Below, one piece after another: positions 43,320 through 51,086 of a stretch of 64,000 bases of DNA. The position numbers and the translations under genes are program-made. Location of the stretch: contig JAJEEE010000053.1 in NCBI GenBank assembly GCA_022821145.1, positions 1 to 64,000 of the forward strand, given 5' to 3'. Every line of letters begins with the position of its first letter. Positions within the stretch are counted from its first letter, which is position 1. The stretch is from Acidobacteriota bacterium (GTDB lineage: Bacteria; Acidobacteriota; Terriglobia; 20CM-2-55-15). Under the pieces are notes generated by a model that worked only from the letters and a program-made list of their open reading frames with translations, had not been told where the DNA came from and made no database searches.

Positions 43320-44921
43320 TCAGGCAGCAGATTGGGAGCCGGCGATCAGCGAGTCGGCCACGTTCCAGGGCAGGAGTGCGTCGACGCGGCGGACCGGGTG
43401 GTCGGCGATCCGGGCCAGGACGTGCGACAGATACGCTTCCGGGTCGATGCCGTTGAGCTTGGCCGTGCCGATCAGGCTGTAGATCGCGGCCGCGCGCTCG
43501 CCTCCGGCGTCCGAGCCGGCGAACATGTAGTTCTTTCGTCCCAGCGCCACGGCCCGCAGCGCCCGCTCGGCGGCGTTGTTGTCGATCTCGATCCGGGGAT
43601 CGGCCAGGTAGCGCAACAGTGCGGGCCAACGGCCCAGCGCGTACTGCACCGCCTTCGTGACGTCGGACTTTCGCGACAGCTTCAACAACGAATCCCGGAA
43701 CCATCGCTCCATGGACTCCAGCAACGGGCCGGCCCGCGCCCGGCGGACCTCCCGCCTCACCGACGGCGGCGAGCCGCGGATCTCGGCCTCGATCCCGTAG
43801 AGCTGCCCGATGCGTTCAAGCGCTTCTTCGGCAATCGGCGAGCGATGCGCCTGGTAGAGGTCGTAGAACTTGCGCCGGACGTGCGCCCAACAGGCACCCT
43901 CGACGACGTCGCCGGTCTCGTAGAGTCGGTTGAAGCCGGCGTAGCCGTCGGCCTGCAGCGTGCCATGGAAGTCCCGGAGGTGCTCGGCCGGATGCTCGCC
44001 CTTGCGGTCCGGCGAGTAGGCGAACCAGACGGCCGGCGCATCGGCACTGCCCGCGGGGCGGTCGTCCCGAACATAGGTCCACAGCTGGCCCGTCCGTGTC
44101 TTCCCCCGGCCCGGCTCCAGCACCGGAACCGGAACGTCGTCGCCGTGAAGCTTCTCCGCCTGCAGCACGTAGCGGCGTAGCGCGTCCACCAGCGGATCCA
44201 GCGTCCGCACCGTCCCGCCGACCCATCCGGCCAGCGTCGAGCGTTCCAACTCCACGCCCACCCGCCGGTAGATCTCCGACTGCCGGTACAGCGGCAGGTG
44301 GTCGGCGTACTTCGATACCAGCACGTGCGCCAGCAACCCCGGCCCCGCCATCCCCCGGTCGATCGCTCGACGCGGCGCCGGCTGCTGCACGATCCGGTCG
44401 CACGCCGCGCAGCTCAGCTTCGGCCGCACCGTCCGGATGACCTTGAAGCGCGCCGGCACGTACTCCAGGATCTCGGCCACGTCCTCGCCCAGTCGGCATA
44501 GGGTCCCGCCGCAGTCCGGACACGCCGTCTCCTTCGGCATGAGCGTCTCGGTCTCGCGCGGCAGCTCCGGCGGCAACGCCCGCCGGCGCACTCGGCGTGT
44601 GACGACGGTTTCCGCGGGCGGGGTCGCGGCGGGTGCCGGTGTCTCGGCCGCCTCGGTCTCCAGATCCTCGAGTTGCAACTCCAACTGCTCGATCTTCCGA
44701 TCCAGCTTCTCCGAGCGCCGCCCGAACTGCATCCGCTTCAGCTTCAGGATCAGAAGCTTCAGACTCTCGATCTCGGCTTTGTGGGAACTTAACTCGGCCT
44801 GTTGCTCCAGAACGCGCGCGTGCGCCTGCAGGACGCGGCCGTGCTCCTGGACGACCAACGCCTTCAGAGCGTCCGTGTCGAGGGCGTCCAGGTCCGGCAG
44901 CGCTGTCGGGCTCATCGTCAC
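43320..44921 (-). CDS. tnpC: IS66 transposase TnpC
   Basis: 533 aa, full length. N-terminal coiled coil and zinc-finger region (CPDCGGTLCRLGEDVAEILEYVP, CAACDRIV), then the IS66 DDE catalytic domain (LHGDDVPVPVLEPGRGKTRTGQLW, DGYAGFNRLYETGDVVEGACWAHVRRKF, EIDNNAAERALRAVALGRKNYMF), and the short C-terminal domain [10 protein letters not shown]...IADHPVRRVDALLPWN. The catalytic subunit; it appears intact. Confidence 0.95.
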   Translation of the reverse strand: MTMSPTALPDLDALDTDALKALVVQEHGRVLQAHARVLEQQAELSSHKAEIESLKLLILKLKRMQFGRRSEKLDRKIEQLELQLEDLETEAAETPAPAATPPAETVVTRRVRRRALPPELPRETETLMPKETACPDCGGTLCRLGEDVAEILEYVPARFKVIRTVRPKLSCAACDRIVQQPAPRRAIDRGMAGPGLLAHVLVSKYADHLPLYRQSEIYRRVGVELERSTLAGWVGGTVRTLDPLVDALRRYVLQAEKLHGDDVPVPVLEPGRGKTRTGQLWTYVRDDRPAGSADAPAVWFAYSPDRKGEHPAEHLRDFHGTLQADGYAGFNRLYETGDVVEGACWAHVRRKFYDLYQAHRSPIAEEALERIGQLYGIEAEIRGSPPSVRREVRRARAGPLLESMERWFRDSLLKLSRKSDVTKAVQYALGRWPALLRYLADPRIEIDNNAAERALRAVALGRKNYMFAGSDAGGERAAAIYSLIGTAKLNGIDPEAYLSHVLARIADHPVRRVDALLPWNVADSLIAGSQSAA

Positions 44922-44990
44922 GAGCCCAACCCTGGCACGGCTCCTGGACGGTTCAGGTCTCTATGACGCAGGCTTTGCGCACTACACGGT

Positions 44991-45329
44991 TCACATCGGC
45001 CTGCCGGTCCGCACCGGCCGACGCCAGTCGATCCCTTCCAGCAACATCGACAACTGCGCCGCTGTCAATCGCACCGTGCCGCCCGTTGCGCGCGGCCAGA
45101 TGAACCGCCCCCGCTCCAGCCGCTTTGCGAACAGGCACAGCCCGTCCCCATCCCACCAGAGCAGCTTCACAAGGTCCCCGCGCCGGCCCCGGAACACGAA
45201 AACGTGTCCCGAGAAGGGGTTCTCCTCCAGTCGGGTCTGCACCATGGCGCTCAACCCCGGAAACCCCTTCCGCATGTCCGTCACCCCGGCCGCGATCCAG
45301 ATCCGCGTCCCCGCCGGCAACCCGATCAC
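44991..45329 (-). CDS. tnpB: IS66 accessory protein TnpB (Orf2)
   Basis: 112 aa: GTRIWIAAGVTDMRKGFPGL, FSGHVFVFRGRRGDLVKLLWWDGDGLCLF and the final LSMLLEGIDWRRP are the IS66 Orf2 signature. Required with TnpA for transposition in IS66 elements; mechanism unclear. It overlaps tnpA by 4 bp. Confidence 0.95.
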   Translation of the reverse strand: MIGLPAGTRIWIAAGVTDMRKGFPGLSAMVQTRLEENPFSGHVFVFRGRRGDLVKLLWWDGDGLCLFAKRLERGRFIWPRATGGTVRLTAAQLSMLLEGIDWRRPVRTGRPM

Positions 45330-45703
45330 CGCGCCAAGCCTTCCAGCGCCGCCCGCACGCAGTCGGCGTCGGCGCGCCCGATCACCCGCACTCGCGCATG
45401 CCCCAGCTCAATGTCGATCGTTCCCGTGATGCTGCCCGACGCCGGCGGCTTCGACTCCCGCCTTCCGGCCAAGGCGGCCGTTACCTGGACGGGCACCAGC
45501 GCCGGCAACGCCGGGTCCACTTCCAGCTTCCCCTCCCGGTACTGCCGGCGCCAGTTGAACACTTGATTCGCGTTCACACCGTGACGCCGCGCCACTCGCG
45601 CCACCGATGCCCCGGCCTGGTAGGTCTCCTCCACGATCCCGCGGCGTTCCGCCTTCGACCGCATCCGTCGCTTCGGCCGCTCGCGCTCCTCGATCTCCAT
45701 CAC
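45326..45703 (-). CDS. tnpA: IS66 accessory protein TnpA (helix-turn-helix)
   Basis: 125 aa. RRGIVEETYQAGASVARVARRHGVNANQVFNWRR is the HTH of the IS66 Orf1/IS3-like family. The C-terminal part is variable. It overlaps the tnpB start (ATGA) and is the first gene of the element transcript. Confidence 0.93.
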   Translation of the reverse strand: MMEIEERERPKRRMRSKAERRGIVEETYQAGASVARVARRHGVNANQVFNWRRQYREGKLEVDPALPALVPVQVTAALAGRRESKPPASGSITGTIDIELGHARVRVIGRADADCVRAALEGLAR

Positions 45704-45785
45704 GCCTCCCTTCGGCCACTACGGCCTCCGGCCAGCATGACGAACCCAGGTCAACTCATGTAGACGGTCTTGTAAGGACGCTTAC

Positions 45786-46103
45786 GCTTTTTCAGACAGG
45801 TCCGCTACCGACTAGCACTGACCTTATCGATCTACACAAGAATCACGGCCATATCGGAATTGTCGAGTCTCGGCGGCGATGAAGGCAGACTCCTGCGATA
45901 TCGCATTACTCCGTTTCCCGATCGCGTCGATGGGTTGGAAGGCCACTGTTGGGCAGCCGTTTCGTAGTTACCACTCGGTGCGAGGCGCCACGAATCGGCG
46001 CGGTGAGATTCAACATTGCTCGACAACTTGCTGTTTTTAATGCTTCCGTGAAGATGTGGGATACTGATGACACGGAGTTCGAGACGAGCGTAGGGAGGCG
46101 GCG
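45786..46103. other. Intergenic stretch after IS66, no supported gene
   Basis: About 320 bp at visibly lower GC than the chromosome. A short plus frame to 45882 (QTGPLPTSTDLIDLHKNHGH) begins inside the IS end. It could be the displaced 3' tail of the MauE-like gene, but I cannot show that. GGGAGG at about 46093-46098 is the ribosome site of the ankyrin gene. Confidence 0.4.
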
Positions 46104-47546
46104 ATGAGACCGATCATCTGTGTTTTCGCGGCTGTGATGATAGTGACGCTGGCGGCCCCGGTCCGGGCGCAACTCGATTGCGCGGGCTGGAACACCGAAG
46201 AATTTTTCGTGGCGGCGGTCGCGTCGGATGTGACTCGCTGTTTGCGCGAGGGTGTGGATCTGGAGGCTCGAGACATGTTCTCCCGTAAGCCGCTGCATTG
46301 GGCGGTTCGGAGGGGATCTGTCGAAGTCGCCAGCGTGCTGCTGGAAGCGGGGGCGGACCCTAACGCGCAAGACAGCAGCGTGAGGTCACTCACGCTGCTG
46401 CATTGGGCCGTATGGACAAGACCTCTGGAAGTGGCGAGCGTGCTGCTTGCGGCCGGGGCGGATCCCAACGCGCAATCGGAATACGGTGAGACGCCTCTGC
46501 ACCTTGCCCGGACCGCCGCCGCCGTGAGGTTGTTGCTTGAGAGAGGTGCGGATGTGGATGCGGGAGGCGGAGGCGCCACGACGCCATTACATCGGGTGGC
46601 ATGGATTGGGACTGCCGAGGCCGTGCGGGTCTTGCTTGAGGCGGGTGCGGATGCGGATGCGCGGGACTACCGCGGCAACACGGCGCTGCATTGGGCGGCA
46701 TCGGCCGGAAGTGCCGACGCAGTGCGGTTGCTGCTGGAGGCGGAGTCGGATCCGAACGCTCCAGCGGAGCACGACGAAACGCCATTGCATAAGGCGGCGG
46801 AGAACGGGAGCGCCAGTGCCGTCGATGCGCTCCTGGCGGCTGGCGCAGACCTGGAAGCGCCCGGGCAATACGGTCGCACTCCGCTGTTTCACGCGGCAAT
46901 GAGCGGCAGTGCAGAGGCCGTCAGAGCGCTGCTTGAAGCCGGCGCAGATGTGGATGCGCTGGACTCTAGTTTCGATACGCCGCTGCATTTCGCCGGGAGT
47001 GCGGCGGTCGTGCGCGCGCTGCTGGAGGCGGGTGCTGATCTGGAGGCGAATTTCTTCTTCGGTTTTACGCCGCTGCATTTCGCCGCGAGTGCCGAAGTCG
47101 CGATGGCGCTGATAGCGGCGGGGGCGGATTTGGAAGCGCTTGCCGGAGAACACGGGGACCTCACACCCCTTCATAGCGCTGCGACAAGAGGGGATGCCGA
47201 ACTCATCAGAGTGCTGGTCGAGGCGGGTATCGACCCGAGTGTGCGACAGACGGTCGAGGACAACACGCCGCTGCATGATACGGCGCGGTACGGGACTGCC
47301 GAAGCTGCGCGGGCGCTGCTGGAATTTGGAGCCGATGCGGAAGCGCGAGACAATACCGGCAAGACGCCGCTGCATCATGCGGCGCGGGACGGGACTGCGG
47401 CATCCGTCGAGGCCCTGCTTGACGCGGGTGCGAATCCCGCTGCGCGGGACTACGATGGCAAACAGCCGTTGGACTACGCGAGAGACAACGAGCAACTCAG
47501 ACGGACCGGTACTTACTGGAAGCTCAACCGTGCGCGGTTCCAGTAG
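46104..47546 (+). CDS. Exported ankyrin-repeat protein
   Basis: 480 aa with a signal peptide (RPIICVFAAVMIVTLAAPVRAQ). About 12-13 ankyrin repeats follow, each with a TPLHxAA helix pair and LLEAGADxxA turn, filling the chain to about residue 465. There is no enzymatic domain. The ATG follows GGGAGG at good spacing. Ankyrin repeats bind proteins; export suggests a periplasmic or surface target. It lies in the island between IS66 and the RHS remnant. A periodic antisense frame is a repeat-driven shadow. Confidence 0.88.
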   Translation: MRPIICVFAAVMIVTLAAPVRAQLDCAGWNTEEFFVAAVASDVTRCLREGVDLEARDMFSRKPLHWAVRRGSVEVASVLLEAGADPNAQDSSVRSLTLLHWAVWTRPLEVASVLLAAGADPNAQSEYGETPLHLARTAAAVRLLLERGADVDAGGGGATTPLHRVAWIGTAEAVRVLLEAGADADARDYRGNTALHWAASAGSADAVRLLLEAESDPNAPAEHDETPLHKAAENGSASAVDALLAAGADLEAPGQYGRTPLFHAAMSGSAEAVRALLEAGADVDALDSSFDTPLHFAGSAAVVRALLEAGADLEANFFFGFTPLHFAASAEVAMALIAAGADLEALAGEHGDLTPLHSAATRGDAELIRVLVEAGIDPSVRQTVEDNTPLHDTARYGTAEAARALLEFGADAEARDNTGKTPLHHAARDGTAASVEALLDAGANPAARDYDGKQPLDYARDNEQLRRTGTYWKLNRARFQ

Positions 47547-47628
47547 CCATTCCGCGTAAGACGTCCTGAAACTCGATATTCATGACCCGCCGCCGCGAAC
47601 GTATCGATGAGCAGCCCCGTTCTGACCG

Positions 47629-47778
47629 ATGCTACCCGGCGATCCCGACACGACCCTCGGCGGCCGCACCTCCCAGAAGTTCACCGGACAGGTGCGGAAC
47701 GCCGAGTCCCGCGTCGATTACTTCAAGGCGCGGTATGTGTCGGCGCCCAAGGGCGGTTCGACGGCTCGGGTGGTATGA
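47629..47778 (+). pseudogene. RHS-repeat core remnant
   Basis: A short frame whose translation reads QKFTGQVRNAESRVDYFKARYVSA, matching the RHS-associated core consensus (KFTGKERDAETGLDYFGARYYS). In intact RHS proteins this core caps the sheath and precedes a swapped toxin tip. Here the frame is cut on both sides (stop just upstream, TGA at 47776), leaving about 45 recognisable residues and no toxin. Confidence 0.7.
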
Positions 47779-48371
47779 CTGCGAGAGGTCCCGATCAAAG
47801 TGAGGTCTTGATCACAGTGTCGTCCCAAGCCTTTCATCTGATGTCGTACGATGAATTCTGGACTGAATTTGGGACCGTATTTCGTTCCGTGTTCTGTCTG
47901 GGTCATCTGCAGGTACGGCCATTCGACTCGTCAGAGTGGCCGATATTCCTCGTGTCGGGCGGCATTCATATGCTGGAACAGGAATATCGCGGATTGTTCG
48001 AGGGAGCGAAGGCGTGCGGTGACCGCGAGATGATACTCACGGAAGTCGAATCACGCTTCCCGGAATCGGGGGGAATGATTATTCCTGTGTCGTACGACGC
48101 CGTCCAAAAGGCGAAATACTTGTCGAAGTCGACTTTCACAATCTTGGATACGTGTCTATTCGGTCGGTCGGGTCGTTGGGGATGTATCTGTCTGGCTTCG
48201 TTGGATGATGTGGCCGTCGTAGCAGGCGACACGACATTCGCCGAGGCGTTTGTCGCAGCGATGGGAGGCGCTGATGCGCTTCGGGATAACTTTCTGGAAT
48301 TTGCGGCGACGGAGTACTGGGCGGTCGGGGACGAAGTGCGTGCCAACTTGCTGAGATTGGCCGGTTGGTGA
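47775..48371 (+). CDS. Hypothetical protein, candidate orphan immunity protein
   Basis: 198 aa from the ATG at 47775, whose start overlaps the stop of the RHS core remnant; no good ribosome site, so a later GTG at 47817 is also possible. The protein is soluble and acidic. SYDEFWTEFGTVF near the N-terminus and FGRSGRWGCICLASLDDVAVVAGDTTFAEAF near the C-terminus recall SMI1/DUF1851-type immunity proteins, where a SGRWG-like turn and a late GG-x-x-F are frequent. The position right after an RHS core is where toxin and immunity genes sit. The family assignment is inference. Confidence 0.5.
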   Translation: MTARGPDQSEVLITVSSQAFHLMSYDEFWTEFGTVFRSVFCLGHLQVRPFDSSEWPIFLVSGGIHMLEQEYRGLFEGAKACGDREMILTEVESRFPESGGMIIPVSYDAVQKAKYLSKSTFTILDTCLFGRSGRWGCICLASLDDVAVVAGDTTFAEAFVAAMGGADALRDNFLEFAATEYWAVGDEVRANLLRLAGW

Positions 48372-48454
48372 TGCCGGAGTGAGACAGCAGGGCTTGCACA
48401 AGTTCAATATTTTTCGCTTGGCTAACGAACCCAGGCGATAAGCGGAGACTCGCG

Positions 48455-48745
48455 ATGCGATTAGAGCTCCGGCTCATAGTGCTCTTGCCCACACTTGTCG
48501 TGTTATTGTTGGTTGATGTGGTAATGGCACTTCGTTTGTGGTTCAACGGTTGGCCGTACTACGCAACGGTCACGGCTGTAACGGAGAGAGGAACGGAATT
48601 TGAGTTCACGCCGGTTCTTTTCACAACTTTAGATGGGACAGTCCTTCTATTATTCATCGTTGTTCAGATCGTGTTGGGTTGTCTAGTACGGAAGGCATGG
48701 GGCCGACGGCTTGCTCGTTCTCGAAGTGTCGTTCGTCGTGGTTGA
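48455..48745 (+). CDS. Small membrane protein, second candidate immunity gene
   Basis: 96 aa with GGAG 8 bp before the ATG. Two transmembrane helices (about residues 5-27 and 60-80) flank a short loop containing a YATVTAVTERGTEFEF strand pair; the C-terminus is strongly basic (RKAWGRRLARSRSVVRRG). Of no family I know. Small membrane proteins after RHS tips often protect against membrane-acting toxins, so it may be a second orphan immunity gene. Confidence 0.5.
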   Translation: MRLELRLIVLLPTLVVLLLVDVVMALRLWFNGWPYYATVTAVTERGTEFEFTPVLFTTLDGTVLLLFIVVQIVLGCLVRKAWGRRLARSRSVVRRG

Positions 48746-48787
48746 GTGTGAAACGAGATGTGATCGATAGTGGGATGATGTTTCAAG

Positions 48788-48885
48788 GTAGGCGTTCGTG
48801 CGGAACGGTATTGACTGGTCGAGCCGGGTTGTGTCCACAGCCGGAAGTTGTGGACACGATCGGTTGGGTTGGTTCAGACGGTAGG
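48788..48885 (-). pseudogene. Third, solo IS66-type end
   Basis: GTAGGCGTTCGTGCGGAACGG at 48788 on is a diverged IS66 terminal repeat. It is followed by TTGACTGGTCGA and a decayed GTGTCCACA...TTGTGGACAC palindrome, as in the complete element, and stops where tnpC would begin. It marks the right edge of the island and has the same orientation as the other two ends. Confidence 0.75.
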
Positions 48886-49004
48886 CTTTTCAGGTTCACG
48901 TTGCCTGATGCTTGGTCTGAGCTTCCTGGCGCAATCGGCGCCGATTTCACATTAGTAATTACCAAAGCGATCCGATCGGCGCGCTCGCACGTATGGCGTG
49001 GGCG

Positions 49005-50006
49005 TCACCGGATCTGGTAGTAGCCGAACCGGTGATCGATCTCGTAGTCGCCCCGGCCCACGATCTCGATCTCGCGGAACGGGATCTCGCCGGGCCGCGG
49101 TTCGTTGTTCGAATTGTAGGTGATCAGGTACTGGTTGCGGGCCAACCCCGTCACTTCCGCGAACGCGCCCTGCAGCGAATCGCTGCCGCGATAGAAGAGA
49201 ACGCCTCCGGTGAGGTCGGCGTAGTCGTCGAGCGAATCGGTTATGCGCACGAGGAATTCCACGTTCACGCCGATGGGATAGACCTGGACGTCGGCTTCCA
49301 GCAACGCGCGGTGCACCTCTTCCACGTCCGTTCGGTGGCCTTCGGCGATCCCGTCGGTCAGGACGATGATCACGCGCCGGCGGCCTTCGGCGCGGAGGCT
49401 CAGGTTGCGCGCGGCCGTGTAGATGGCGTCGTGGAGCACGCGCCGGCCGCGGTCCCGGGCCGGGCGGGCGCCGGGGACCGTGGGGACGCCGTTGATGACG
49501 GGACCGGGCGGCGGCGCGCGGTTGCCCGCGGCCTCGGTGAAACGGACGGTCGGCTCCAGCTCCGCGATCGCGTCTAGCGCGTCCCGCAACCGCTCGTGAT
49601 CCAGGATCGGAATCTCGTCCTCGAAGTCCAGAGTCTGCACGACGACGTCGTCGAACCGGTATACGGAGACCTCGTCGAAATCGCTGAACGCGGCCACCAT
49701 CGTGGGGATCGCGGCCCGGACCGCGTCCAGCGATTCCGGCTCGAGTCCCGTGTCGATCAGGAGCGCCGCCGACAGGGGGACCGGATCGTGGGTGAACTCG
49801 GTGATGGTCTGCGCGCGCCCGTCCTCGAGCACGGTGAAGTCTTCCCGGGTCAGGCCGTGAACCGGCCGCCCGTCGTCGCGCACGCTGAACGGCACGATGA
49901 CCTCGTCGACGAGAACGCGAAGCGTCTGAGGGCCGGCGGCCGGAACGGCCGCGGTTCCCAGAATCAGGATCAGGCACGCGCTACGGATCGTCGTCGCGGG
50001 GGGCAT
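49005..50006 (-). CDS. Secreted VWFA-like protein with a degenerate MIDAS
   Basis: 333 aa from the ATG at 50004-50006. A signal peptide (about 8-24) leads to an Ig-like region (TLRVLVDEVIVPFSVRDDGRPV, GLTREDFTVLEDG) and a VWFA fold. The metal site is altered: LLIDTGLEPES (D85) replaces DxSxS, though LTDGIAEG is kept. Metal binding is therefore doubtful. It ends FGYYQIR, a variant of the GYYAP tail. It follows the next VWFA gene with a 26-bp overlap. Confidence 0.82.
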   Translation of the reverse strand: MPPATTIRSACLILILGTAAVPAAGPQTLRVLVDEVIVPFSVRDDGRPVHGLTREDFTVLEDGRAQTITEFTHDPVPLSAALLIDTGLEPESLDAVRAAIPTMVAAFSDFDEVSVYRFDDVVVQTLDFEDEIPILDHERLRDALDAIAELEPTVRFTEAAGNRAPPPGPVINGVPTVPGARPARDRGRRVLHDAIYTAARNLSLRAEGRRRVIIVLTDGIAEGHRTDVEEVHRALLEADVQVYPIGVNVEFLVRITDSLDDYADLTGGVLFYRGSDSLQGAFAEVTGLARNQYLITYNSNNEPRPGEIPFREIEIVGRGDYEIDHRFGYYQIR

Positions 50007-50931
50007 AGTAGCCTCGGCGAGCGCGCACTCGAAGGTCTCCGTCAACGGGCCGGATTCGGATTTCGCGGTACTCCCCGTCGCGGACCGGGTTCGTGGAGAC
50101 GTAGGCCAGACTGTACTGGCTTCTCAGTTCCTCGGCGATCGTCTCGAATACGGCTTCGAAGTCCGAACCGTCGTCGATCTCGAAGACGGCGCCCCCCGTG
50201 TCCTCCGAGAGGGCCCGCAGTGTGCCGATATCGCCGTCGCGGCGGCCCCCGAGCCCGAAGAAGCCGCCTCTCCGGGGCAGCGTGTTCGAGATCGAGTAGA
50301 TCACGGCGTCCGCCTGGTGCGCAGCGATCAGCGCGTCGTCCCGTCCGATGCGGCTGGTCGTGTCCTCGCCGTCGCTGATCAGGATGATGGCCTTGCGTCC
50401 GGCTTCGCCACGCAGGCGATCTTCACCCGCCAGAAACACGGCGTCGTACAGCGACGTGCCGCTCCCCATGGTGAGATCGTCGATGGCGAGCCGGAGCAGG
50501 CGGGGCGACTCGGTGAAGTCCTGCATGAGGGTGACGGCGCGATCGAACCCGATCAGCAGCGCCAGGTCCTGCTCGTCGAGAATGGCGTCGAGGAACCGGC
50601 TGGCCGTGCGTTTTTCCTCCTGGAAGACGGCCTGGACGCTGGGACTGGTGTCGATCAGCAGGGCCAGCGTCAGCGGGAGTTCGTTCTCTCCGGCGAAGTG
50701 CAGTATCTGCTGGACATCTCCGTCTTCCTCGACGATGAAGTCCTCCGGCCCGAGCCCGGCCACCATGCGCCCGTTCCGGTCGGTCACGGTGAAGAGCACG
50801 TTGACCAAGTCCACGCCGACTCGGATCGTGAACTGGGAGCTGTTCCCGGATGCCGGGGCCTCGGCGACCAGCGGCTGCAAAATCAACGGAGACAGCGCGA
50901 TAACGACCGCGGGGCGAAGCATTTCCTTCAT
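49981..50931 (-). CDS. Secreted VWFA-domain protein with intact MIDAS
   Basis: 316 aa from the ATG at 50929-50931. Signal peptide at about 1-24, Ig-like region with VNVLFTVTDRNGRMVAGLGPEDF, VWFA with MIDAS LLIDTSPSVQ (D94), SGTSLYDAV and ISDGEDTTS, and the tail VRARRGYYAPRDD. It is a paralogue of the protein at 30274-31224. It is upstream of and translationally coupled to 49005-50006, and divergent from cysS. Confidence 0.85.
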   Translation of the reverse strand: MKEMLRPAVVIALSPLILQPLVAEAPASGNSSQFTIRVGVDLVNVLFTVTDRNGRMVAGLGPEDFIVEEDGDVQQILHFAGENELPLTLALLIDTSPSVQAVFQEEKRTASRFLDAILDEQDLALLIGFDRAVTLMQDFTESPRLLRLAIDDLTMGSGTSLYDAVFLAGEDRLRGEAGRKAIILISDGEDTTSRIGRDDALIAAHQADAVIYSISNTLPRRGGFFGLGGRRDGDIGTLRALSEDTGGAVFEIDDGSDFEAVFETIAEELRSQYSLAYVSTNPVRDGEYREIRIRPVDGDLRVRARRGYYAPRDDDP

Positions 50932-51086
50932 GGTACCATGCTCGTTGCCGATCGCGCGCCGGGGGCCGCCGGGGCGCCTTCCACGGGAATCCCGGTCGAC
51001 GAGAACGCGCCCGCGCATCGAGGATTGGGGTATTGGACGCGCGGCTGCGCGTTTCGTTCGCAACGCGCGCGGATCCGCATGTGTTC

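Larger units (their letters stand above)
43232..45785 (-). mobile_element. Complete IS66 family insertion sequence (about 2.55 kb)
   Basis: The terminal inverted repeat GTAAGCGTCCATACAGGACC at 43232 is matched by its reverse complement ending at 45785, over about 22 bp with 2 mismatches. Inside, on the minus strand, are tnpA, tnpB and tnpC in the usual IS66 order. The 8-bp flanks (GATCAGGT left, GCTTTTTC right) do not match, so no target-site duplication survives; recombination between IS copies could explain that. A 19-bp-stem palindrome lies just inside the left end (43266-43310). Confidence 0.93.

Noticed and set aside
46300-47450. Possible CRISPR-like array from regular spacing
   Set aside because: The periodicity of about 100 bp is the ankyrin repeat in coding sequence; units are diverged and there are no spacers.
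46587-47495. 302-codon minus-strand periodic frame
   Set aside because: Mirror of the ankyrin repeats, not an independent repeat protein.
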